A program made the position numbers and the translations under genes. Below, piece by piece: positions 7,609 through 15,374 of a stretch of DNA of 64,000 bases. Position 1 is the first letter of the stretch, and each line of letters starts with the position of its first letter. The notes beneath the pieces are model-generated. The model saw only the letters and a program-made list of their open reading frames with translations. It did no database searches and was not told where the DNA came from. Source of the stretch: Flavobacterium crocinum (GTDB taxonomy: Bacteria; Bacteroidota; Bacteroidia; Flavobacteriales; Flavobacteriaceae); contig NZ_CP029255.1 in NCBI RefSeq assembly GCF_003122385.1, forward strand, positions 5,704,001-5,768,000, given 5' to 3'.

Positions 7609-10600
7609 ATGAAATTGTTTTTGGATAATCATTTTATTGCAAAAATTAAAACCGGAATGGTTGCTTTACTTCTACTTTTCCTCGTTTATTCTTGTGCAAC
7701 TCACAAGCCCCAATACGGAAAAAATGTAAGCTCGATCGAGAATGAAAACGCAACAGATACTATAAAAATTGCGCATACTTTCTTTCTTGTTGGCGATGCC
7801 GGAAATGCTGACGAAGAACAAGCACAGCAAACACTGGAACTTTTACATCAAAGGCTGAAAAAAGCCAGTAAAAAATCAACACTTCTGTTCTTAGGAGATA
7901 ATATTTACCCTAAAGGTTTTCCGAGTAATAAGAAGTCCGGAGACAAAGCTTTAGCCGAAACAAAACTAAATAATCAATTAAAGCTTGCAAACGGTTACAG
8001 AGGAAAAACCATTTTTATTCCCGGTAATCACGATTGGTACAGCGGTATCAAAGGTTTGGAACTTCAAGCTGATTTTGTGACAAAACACTTAAATGACAAG
8101 AAAGCTTTTCTTCCCAGAAAGTCTTGTCCGATAGAAGATGTCAAAATTGATAGTATCACAACGTTAGTAACTATTGACAGCGAATGGTTTCTGGAAGACT
8201 GGGATGATCACCCAACTATCAACGATAATTGCGAAATTAAAACGAGAGAAGCTTTTTTTGAAGAACTGGAAGGTATTTTAAACAAAAACCAGGAGAAAAC
8301 AGTGATTCTGGCTATTCATCACCCTTTACTGAGTAACGGAACTCACGGCGGACAATTTTCATTAGAAAAACAATTATTTCCACTTGAGCAAAAGATTCCG
8401 CTTCCTGTAATTGGTTCTTTTATTAATTTATTGAGAAAAACTTCCGGTGTTAGTCCGCAGGATATTCAGAACAAACAATATACGATTTATGCAAAGCGAA
8501 TTAAAACACTTTTGCAAAAGCAGAAAAATGTAATTGTTGTTTCGGGACATGATCATAATTTACAATACATCAGCAACGAAAATATTCAACAAATTATTAG
8601 TGGTGCTGGTTCTAAATCTGAAGCGGCAAGAGCGGTAAACGAAAATGATTTTTCGTATGGAGGAAATGGTTACGCGACTTTAACTTTATTTAAAAGCGGT
8701 GATGCTAAAGTTTCATTCTATGGAAATGAAAACAATAAAGAAAAACTGCTTTTTGAACGTGAAATTATAAAGGCTAAAGAAATTAACTGGGCTTCGGATA
8801 TTCCCAATAAATTTCCATCAAAAATTACCACTTCTATCTATTCACCAAAAATGACAGATAAAAGCTGGCTGCATAGTTTCTTATTCGGAAAACATTACAG
8901 AAAATATTACAGCATGCCAATTGAGGCTACTGTTGCAACCGTTGACACCTTAAAAGGCGGTCTGAAACCTATTCGCGAAGGCGGTGGACATCAATCTGTT
9001 TCTTTAAGAATGTCTGATCCAAAAGGTCGTGAATTTGTAATGCGTGGCATGAAAAAAAGTGCAACTGTATTTTTACAATCTGTTGCTTTTAAAGATCAAT
9101 ATGTTGTAAATGATTTTGAAGATACCTATGCAGAAAGTTTCTTATTTGACTTTTACACGACTTCTCATCCTTATGCTCCTTATGCAATTGATGGTATGTC
9201 GAACAAAATTGGACTTTTGCATACTAATCCGATTTTATATTATATTCCGAAACAAAATGGTTTAGGCGAATTTAATGCAGGTTTTGGAGATCAGTTGTAT
9301 ATGATTGAAGAAAGACCGGCTGACAATCATTTGGATGGCAAAAACTTTGGAAATCCAAGTAATATAATCGGCACTGATGATGTAATGCTGAATCTTCATA
9401 AAGATGAAAAATATTCGGTTGATGAAAAAGAATATATCAAGGCTCGATTATTTGATATTTTAATTGGCGACTGGGACAGACACAGTGATCAATGGCGTTG
9501 GGCGGAATTTAAAAAAGATGGAAAAGTAATTTACAAACCGATTCCGCGTGACCGAGATCAGGCTTTTGTAAAATATGATGGTGCTTTGCTTTCTATTTTA
9601 ATGAATATTCCGGCATTGCGTCACATGCGAACTTTTAAAGATAAAATTGGCAACGTAAAATGGCTGAGCAGAGAACCTTATCCTCAAGATTTGGCTTTCT
9701 TAAAAACGGCAGACCAAAAAGACTGGATTGAACAGGCGAAATATATTCAGGAGAATTTATCGGATGCTGATATCGAAAAGTCTTTTAAAAATATGCCAAA
9801 AGAAGTTCAGGATGAAACCGTTGACGAAATCATTCGAAAATTAAAAAACAGAAAAAGGGAACTTGATAAATACGCTGCTATTTATGCTGATGTTTTAAGC
9901 AAAACGGTTATGATTGCCGGAACAGATAAAAAAGACAAATTTGTTTTGAATCATAATGCTAAAAAAAGTATCGAGATTCAGGTTTTCAGATCGAAAAAAG
10001 AAGGCGACGAATTACAATACACCAAAACGGTTACCGATGCTAAAACCAAAAATTTATGGATTTACGGTTTAGATGATAATGATACTTTTGAAATAAAAGG
10101 AACTCATAAATCAAAGATTAAAATCCGTTTAATTGGAGGTCAGAACAATGATACTTATAACATTGAAAACGGAAGAAAGGTTATTGTGTACGATTTCAAG
10201 TCAAAAGAAAACACCTATAATTTAGATTCTAAAACTCAAACACAGTTAACAGACGATTATGATGTTAATTTATACAATTATGAAAGACCTAAATACAATG
10301 TAGTTTCCGGTCTTCCAAATATTGGTTTCAATCCCGATGATGGTGTGAAAGTTGGAGTTAATTTGAATTATACAGTCAACAATTTCAAACAAAATCCATA
10401 TACCCAAAGACATGTTTTAAATGCTTTTTATTATTTCGCGACTGGTGGTTTAGAATTCAATTATGCTGCACATTTTCCTGGATTACTAGGAAAATGGGTT
10501 ATTGATGTGGAATCTCTTTACACTACTCCAAATTTTGCCATGAACTATTTTGGATACGGAAATGAATCGAAATATGATGACGACCTGAGTATGGATTACA

Positions 10601-11340
10601 ACCGTGTCCGAATTAGAAAATTTAATGCTTCGGGAGCGATTAGACACGTTGGACGATATGGAAGTGAATTTAGCATTCAGCCAATTTTCCAGAGAATGAC
10701 GGTTGAAGAAACTGAAAATCGTTTTATAGATCTTCCAAACATTATAAATCCGGATGTGTTTAACCACCAAAATTATGGAAGTTTGAAAGTAAAATATCTT
10801 TTCAAAAATTCTGATTTTGCTGCAAAACCAACTCTTGGAATGTATTTTATGATTGCCGGAACCTGGACAACAAATCTGGATCAAACCAATAAAAACTTCC
10901 CTACACTGGAAAGCGCTTTAGGATTTACACATAAAATTGACAAAACAGGTAAACTGGTTTTAGCAAGTTACCTTAAAGGAAAAGCAATTTTTAATAATAA
11001 TTACGAATTCTATCAAGGAGCTGCTTTAGGAGGCGATACCGATTTAAGAGGTTTTAGAAACGAACGCTTTTTAGGAAACTCGTATTTCTCTCAAAGTTCT
11101 GATTTACGTTTAAGTATTGGTAGAATCAGAAAAACAATTGCTCCTTTTACATACGGAATTCTGGGAGGTTTTGACTACGGAAGGGTTTGGCTTGATGGCG
11201 AAGACTCTAAAAAATGGCACCACGATTACGGCGGCGGACTTTGGTTAAACGCAATCAATGTTCTAACTGCGAGAATCTCTTACTTTAAATCTCCTGACGA
11301 AATTGGAAGGGTGATTTTTGGAGCGGCATATAGCTTTTAA
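7609..11340 (+). CDS. Metallophosphoesterase lipoprotein with kinase-like middle and outer-membrane barrel
   Basis: A 1243-residue lipoprotein (lipobox Cys29 in 'LVYSCAT'). Residues 55-370 are a calcineurin-type phosphoesterase with all blocks visible: GDAGN (62-66), GDNIYP (96-101), GNHDW (139-143), IHHPL and SGHDHN. Residues about 430-850 contain 'IGDWDRHSDQWRW' (near 620-632) and 'PRDRDQAF' (near 646-653), which resemble the catalytic-loop and metal-binding motifs of atypical FAM20/CotH-like kinases. The last 350 residues are rich in alternating aromatic strands and end in '...GRVIFGAAYSF', a typical outer-membrane barrel C-terminus with terminal Phe (Omp85/surface-antigen-like). The phosphatase and barrel calls are firm; the kinase-like call is my inference. 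The substrate is unknown. Confidence 0.82.
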   Translation: MKLFLDNHFIAKIKTGMVALLLLFLVYSCATHKPQYGKNVSSIENENATDTIKIAHTFFLVGDAGNADEEQAQQTLELLHQRLKKASKKSTLLFLGDNIYPKGFPSNKKSGDKALAETKLNNQLKLANGYRGKTIFIPGNHDWYSGIKGLELQADFVTKHLNDKKAFLPRKSCPIEDVKIDSITTLVTIDSEWFLEDWDDHPTINDNCEIKTREAFFEELEGILNKNQEKTVILAIHHPLLSNGTHGGQFSLEKQLFPLEQKIPLPVIGSFINLLRKTSGVSPQDIQNKQYTIYAKRIKTLLQKQKNVIVVSGHDHNLQYISNENIQQIISGAGSKSEAARAVNENDFSYGGNGYATLTLFKSGDAKVSFYGNENNKEKLLFEREIIKAKEINWASDIPNKFPSKITTSIYSPKMTDKSWLHSFLFGKHYRKYYSMPIEATVATVDTLKGGLKPIREGGGHQSVSLRMSDPKGREFVMRGMKKSATVFLQSVAFKDQYVVNDFEDTYAESFLFDFYTTSHPYAPYAIDGMSNKIGLLHTNPILYYIPKQNGLGEFNAGFGDQLYMIEERPADNHLDGKNFGNPSNIIGTDDVMLNLHKDEKYSVDEKEYIKARLFDILIGDWDRHSDQWRWAEFKKDGKVIYKPIPRDRDQAFVKYDGALLSILMNIPALRHMRTFKDKIGNVKWLSREPYPQDLAFLKTADQKDWIEQAKYIQENLSDADIEKSFKNMPKEVQDETVDEIIRKLKNRKRELDKYAAIYADVLSKTVMIAGTDKKDKFVLNHNAKKSIEIQVFRSKKEGDELQYTKTVTDAKTKNLWIYGLDDNDTFEIKGTHKSKIKIRLIGGQNNDTYNIENGRKVIVYDFKSKENTYNLDSKTQTQLTDDYDVNLYNYERPKYNVVSGLPNIGFNPDDGVKVGVNLNYTVNNFKQNPYTQRHVLNAFYYFATGGLEFNYAAHFPGLLGKWVIDVESLYTTPNFAMNYFGYGNESKYDDDLSMDYNRVRIRKFNASGAIRHVGRYGSEFSIQPIFQRMTVEETENRFIDLPNIINPDVFNHQNYGSLKVKYLFKNSDFAAKPTLGMYFMIAGTWTTNLDQTNKNFPTLESALGFTHKIDKTGKLVLASYLKGKAIFNNNYEFYQGAALGGDTDLRGFRNERFLGNSYFSQSSDLRLSIGRIRKTIAPFTYGILGGFDYGRVWLDGEDSKKWHHDYGGGLWLNAINVLTARISYFKSPDEIGRVIFGAAYSF

Positions 11341-11349
11341 AAAAAGGGG

Positions 11350-11497
11350 CTAAGGCTCTAAGATTCTGAGACACTAAGTTTTTTAGCCACGAATTACACT
11401 AATTTACACTAATTTTTATTTCAAATATAATTCGTGGAAATTAGTGTAATTCGTGGCTGACTTTTTTCTTAGCAACTTAGCATCTCAAAACCTTAAA
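11350..11497. repeat. Long imperfect inverted repeat (GCCACGAATTACACTAATTT family)
   Basis: The left part (ctaagattctgagacactaag, then GCCACGAATTACACTAATTT) is mirrored on the right, with AAATTAGTGTAATTCGTGGC intact and an imperfect outer arm. The transcript would fold into one long hairpin lying between two convergent genes, so it may end transcription from both sides. Confidence 0.7.
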
Positions 11498-12350
11498 GCT
11501 TAAACTCATAAACATTCCCTCCTATTTTATCGGCTTTTTCATCGGCGATTAAGAGCGTGTTATTGTCTTTGAAAACGATTGCTTCTTTTTGAGAAAAATG
11601 ATTTAGTTCTATTTGAGTGTGAGTTCCTTTGTGGAATAAATCTCCTTTAAAACCTTTAAACAAAAGAACTTTGTCGTGACTTAACAAAGCTACTTTTTTT
11701 CCGTCAGGACTTATTGTCGCACTCGTTAACACACAATGATTGTAATTACTGCAGGTTTTGAATTCCCCTATTTTTACCGCTTTTTGAGTTCCTGATGCAT
11801 TTTTTATTTTATAGATAAAAGCCGTTCCGTCAAAACCTTTACTTCTGTTTTTAGTAAAAAGGTAGAAATAACCGTTGAATTCAAAGAAACCTTCTACATC
11901 GTAAAACAGTTCTTTTTTCTTTGGCGGAAATTCTTTTTGTTCCGGATACGAAAATGAGATTTTATATTCGGCGGAAGCCAAATCTTTATTCAATTGATTT
12001 TTGGCTAGTTTATAAATGCAGAGATCTTTTCTTTCGTTATCATTATTTCCGAAATCTCCAATATAAATATTTCCGGCTTTGTCTTTTGTAATGTCTTCCC
12101 AATCTACATTGGATGCATTAGAAACAGTTATAGTTTTCACTAATTTTCCTTTAGAATCCAAAGCATAAATAGCATTTTTATTGCCACTGTCTTCTAATGT
12201 ATAAAGTAAATTAGTTTCAGGAAAATAAGTAATTCCCGAAACTTCTTTTAATTTCTTGGGAAGTGAATAAAGTACTTTCAAATCATTACCCGATTGCTGC
12301 TGACAAGCCAATAAAACTATTGAAACGACTATTAAAAAAGATTTTTTCAT
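11493..12350 (-). CDS. SdiA-regulated-domain lipoprotein (beta-propeller)
   Basis: 285 residues with an N-terminal lipoprotein signal ('IVLLACQQQ', Cys near 16). The body has the SdiA-regulated / phytase-like propeller pattern: 'LKEVSGITYFPETNLLYTLEDSGNKNAIYALD', 'NVDWEDITKDKAGNIYIGDFGNN', 'DVEGFFEFNGYFYLFTKN' and 'AIVFKDNNTLLIADEKAD'. Proteins of this family are periplasmic or surface-bound and bind small molecules or metals, but most have no known role. Length is normal. The gene is monocistronic between two palindromic spacers. Confidence 0.78.
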   Translation of the reverse strand: MKKSFLIVVSIVLLACQQQSGNDLKVLYSLPKKLKEVSGITYFPETNLLYTLEDSGNKNAIYALDSKGKLVKTITVSNASNVDWEDITKDKAGNIYIGDFGNNDNERKDLCIYKLAKNQLNKDLASAEYKISFSYPEQKEFPPKKKELFYDVEGFFEFNGYFYLFTKNRSKGFDGTAFIYKIKNASGTQKAVKIGEFKTCSNYNHCVLTSATISPDGKKVALLSHDKVLLFKGFKGDLFHKGTHTQIELNHFSQKEAIVFKDNNTLLIADEKADKIGGNVYEFKL

Positions 12351-12379
12351 AAAATTGATATTTTTTTAGACACAGATTT

Positions 12380-12438
12380 CACAGATTAAAAGGATTCCAA
12401 AATTGTAAAAAAAATCTTTTTAATCCTTTTAATCTGTG
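12380..12438. repeat. Inverted repeat / bidirectional hairpin between two minus-strand genes
   Basis: The 17-mer CACAGATTAAAAGGATT (12380-12396) is perfectly inverted at 12422-12438. It probably acts as a terminator-like hairpin after the minus-strand gene ending at 12448. The word is of the type scattered between flavobacterial genes. Confidence 0.7.
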
Positions 12439-12447
12439 GCCAAAACT

Positions 12448-13500
12448 TTAAACTAAGTTAGTGTTTTTAAAATTACGTGTAATAAACTCAAATGCCGCGT
12501 GCATGATATGTCCCATTGATTTGGCATTTTTAAATTTCATATCGTTGGTGTATCGATACAATTCCATTTTAAGCTGATTTAGGTGTTCTTCTGTAGAAAT
12601 GGTATCGTGACACATTATATTCAGCAGCTTTTTAATTCTGTTCTCTGCTGAATGAATACGCTTTGCCAAAATTGCCCTTTCTTCATCTTTGTACTGAAAA
12701 ATAGAACGTTCTTCCAGTTTTTCTTTTATGAGCTGAATCATTGGAAAATTCTCTTTGAAAAACTGAGGTCGATAGACTTTAAAATTTCCTTCATAACACT
12801 GCTGGTCAAAATCAATTGGACGAATTTTATAGACTACCTGATCAAAATCATGAATCGGGACAATTACATAATTATAAGCACGCATATCTCCCAAAAGCCG
12901 AATCATACAACGCTCGTTAAACTTTACAAATTCTTTTGCAATCTGCGCTTTCTCCATTTCAGAGCAGCTTTCTAACAAAGTATCCATAAAAACATCACCT
13001 GGAATTCCGATAATATGCTCTTCTATCAAAGTATCTTTATAAACCAGAAAGTTGATTTTATCCGGCGACAATATATCTTCCAGTTCTAAACCATAAATAC
13101 GCGATGCATCGGCTTTTTTAATATAAAAATGAACGTAGTTATCGTTGAGAATGTTTCGAACTTTTATCCTGAAAGGCTTGGAATTCCCGAAAGTACAGTA
13201 ATCAATTGCGTCAATATTCAGGTATTGAATAATTTCACTGTTACCATCAGAATGCAGCAGCGAATAAATTCTTTTAAGGTTTAAATCAATTTCATTGCGT
13301 TCAAATTCGCTATAATAAACCCGAATCCAAAGCGTATCATTATCATGTTTATCGTAAACATTAATTGAGCCCGAAAAACGAAGCAAATCATCGTAAAACA
13401 CAGAAACTTTAGAAATACGCTCGTATCGCTCCAAATAACTTAAAAGTGGCTGTGTTAAAGGATAAGAAGGTTTTTTTAAAACCATTAAAGGCTCGCTCAT
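12448..13500 (-). CDS. Conserved protein with a possible kinase-like core
   Basis: 350 residues, cytoplasmic by appearance (no signal or membrane segment). I do not recognise a named family. Two motifs stand out: 'GDMRAYNY' (204-211), followed by two strands, then 'RPIDFDQQ' (227-234). This spacing resembles the catalytic loop (D....N) and metal-binding DFD/DFG motif of protein-kinase-like folds, and a Lys in 'HFYIKKAD' (about 128) could be the ATP-binding lysine. The C-terminal 100 residues are helical and basic. Being near the large phosphoesterase that has a similar motif pair may be coincidence. Treat the kinase idea as a hypothesis. The gene is monocistronic and divergent from the ABC transporter pair. 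Confidence 0.6.
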   Translation of the reverse strand: MSEPLMVLKKPSYPLTQPLLSYLERYERISKVSVFYDDLLRFSGSINVYDKHDNDTLWIRVYYSEFERNEIDLNLKRIYSLLHSDGNSEIIQYLNIDAIDYCTFGNSKPFRIKVRNILNDNYVHFYIKKADASRIYGLELEDILSPDKINFLVYKDTLIEEHIIGIPGDVFMDTLLESCSEMEKAQIAKEFVKFNERCMIRLLGDMRAYNYVIVPIHDFDQVVYKIRPIDFDQQCYEGNFKVYRPQFFKENFPMIQLIKEKLEERSIFQYKDEERAILAKRIHSAENRIKKLLNIMCHDTISTEEHLNQLKMELYRYTNDMKFKNAKSMGHIMHAAFEFITRNFKNTNLV

Positions 13501-13606
13501 TTTAAATATCTTTATTACAAATTTACATCAATACGATTTAATGTTAGAAATTAAAGTAACAAAAATCAACTTGGTTCGTCATACTAAAAACTAAAACCGG
13601 AAAAAT

Positions 13607-14515
13607 TTGGAAACCATCTTAACCATTGAGAATCTAAATAAAAGATATGGCCGAATTCAGGCTTTAAAAAATGTATCTTTTACAATACAAAAAGGTCGTG
13701 TTTATGGCATTCTTGGCCCAAACGGCAGTGGAAAATCGACTACACTGGGAATTGTTCTAAATGTAGTTAATAAATCTTCAGGTAATTATCGATGGTTTGA
13801 TGGTACAGTAGAAACTCACGAAGCGTTAAAAAAAGTTGGTGCCATTATAGAAAGACCTAATTTCTATCCTTATATGACAGCCGAGCAAAACCTTAAACTG
13901 GTTTGCAAAATCAAAAATATCAATTATTCCAAAGTCAATGAAAAATTAGAACTGGTTGGTTTGAGCGAAAGAAAAGACAGCAAATTCAGTACTTTTTCTT
14001 TAGGAATGAAACAACGTCTGGCCATTGCATCGGCGCTTTTAAATGATCCTGAAATTCTGATTTTAGACGAACCAACAAATGGATTAGATCCACAGGGAAT
14101 TCATCAGATTCGGGATATTATTAAAAAAATTGCATCTCACGGAACTACGATTTTGCTCGCTTCTCATTTATTGGATGAAGTTGAAAAAGTCTGCTCTGAA
14201 GTAATTGTCTTGAGAAAAGGAGAAGTTTTATATTCCGGTTCTGTAGACGGAATGGCTGCAAATGAAGGTTTCTTCGAAATTTCTTCAAATAATAATGAGG
14301 AATTAAAATCGGTTCTAAGAAGTCATGATGCTGTGGGACAAATAAAAGATGAAGATGGAAAGGTTTTGATTTACCTGAAATCAGATCTGTCTGCCTCAGA
14401 ACTGAATCAATTTTTATTTTCTAAAAATGTTGTTTTAAATCATTTGGTAAAACGTAAAAACAGCCTTGAAGCTCAATTTTTAGAATTAACCAAAAACACC
14501 AATCCAAAAATCTAA
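13607..14515 (+). CDS. ABC transporter ATP-binding protein
   Basis: 302 residues starting at a TTG codon (13607), the only start that keeps the first strand 'ILTIENLNKRYG'. Walker A is 'GPNGSGKST', the signature is 'FSLGMKQRLAIA' (an atypical SLGMK form, as in BcrA/NatA-type exporters), Walker B is 'ILILDEPTNGLDPQG', and the switch is 'LLASHLLDEVEKVCS'. The C-terminal 80 residues form the extension usual in drug/lantibiotic-type exporters. The permease gene follows seven bases after the stop, so the two form an operon. The substrate is unknown; antibiotic or peptide export, or membrane-stress release, are the usual roles. Confidence 0.92.
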   Translation: METILTIENLNKRYGRIQALKNVSFTIQKGRVYGILGPNGSGKSTTLGIVLNVVNKSSGNYRWFDGTVETHEALKKVGAIIERPNFYPYMTAEQNLKLVCKIKNINYSKVNEKLELVGLSERKDSKFSTFSLGMKQRLAIASALLNDPEILILDEPTNGLDPQGIHQIRDIIKKIASHGTTILLASHLLDEVEKVCSEVIVLRKGEVLYSGSVDGMAANEGFFEISSNNNEELKSVLRSHDAVGQIKDEDGKVLIYLKSDLSASELNQFLFSKNVVLNHLVKRKNSLEAQFLELTKNTNPKI

Positions 14516-14522
14516 CCCAGCC

Positions 14523-15359
14523 ATGAAAAGACTTCTCTCTATAGAATTACAAAAAATCTGGATGAACAAAGCCAGTAAAATATTGACTTTAACTTATTTT
14601 ATTCTACTTTCTTTCATTGCTTTAATTGCCTCAATTAAATTTGATGTCGGACCTTTTAAATTTCATTTAGCAGAAATGGGAATTTTTAATTTTCCGTTTA
14701 TATGGCATTTTAATACTTATATTGCCGCTTGGCTGAAATTTTTTCTGGCTATTGTAATAGTTTCTATGATGGCTAATGAATATAGCTATGGAACCCTAAA
14801 ACAAAACCTAATTGATGGTTTGAGTAAAAAAGAATTCATTTTATCTAAGTTTTTAACAGTAGTCTTGTTTGCTTTTTGTTCGACTATTTTCGTTTTTGTA
14901 ATGAGTTTAATTCTTGGATTAGTTTTTTCATCTTACAATGAATTAGACGTCATCTTAATGGATTTAGATTATCTTTTAGCCTTTTTTGTAAAACTGACAG
15001 GGTTCTTTTCGTTCTGTTTATTCTTAGGAATTTTGGTAAAAAGATCTGCTTTTGCACTTGGTTTTTTATTAGTATGGAGTATTGCTGAAGGTATAATAAA
15101 AGGAATTTTAAAATTCAAAATATTCCCTGAAAGCAATACTGATGAATATATAATGCAGTTTCTTCCATTAGAATCCATGTCAAATTTAATTATAGAACCT
15201 TTCTCTAGATTATCTGTAGTAAAAAATATTGGAACACAAATTGGAATCGAAACTGATATTAATTATAGCGTGAATTATTCTGCAGTTTTAATCGTTTTAA
15301 TCTGGACTTTTTTATTCATTTACTTTTCTTACAAACTATTAAAAAATAAAGATTTATAG
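14523..15359 (+). CDS. ABC-2-type transporter permease
   Basis: 278 residues with about six hydrophobic helices: roughly 20-40, 65-85, 105-135, 145-170, 175-195 and 250-272. It follows the usual order of ABC-2 permeases of the BcrB/NatB kind, with an early cytoplasmic 'ANEYSYGTLKQNLIDGLSKKEF' loop typical of this family. It is the partner of the ATPase just upstream. The next gene begins 15 bases later but encodes an unrelated secreted protein. Confidence 0.88.
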   Translation: MKRLLSIELQKIWMNKASKILTLTYFILLSFIALIASIKFDVGPFKFHLAEMGIFNFPFIWHFNTYIAAWLKFFLAIVIVSMMANEYSYGTLKQNLIDGLSKKEFILSKFLTVVLFAFCSTIFVFVMSLILGLVFSSYNELDVILMDLDYLLAFFVKLTGFFSFCLFLGILVKRSAFALGFLLVWSIAEGIIKGILKFKIFPESNTDEYIMQFLPLESMSNLIIEPFSRLSVVKNIGTQIGIETDINYSVNYSAVLIVLIWTFLFIYFSYKLLKNKDL

Positions 15360-15374
15360 TATATTTGTTATACT

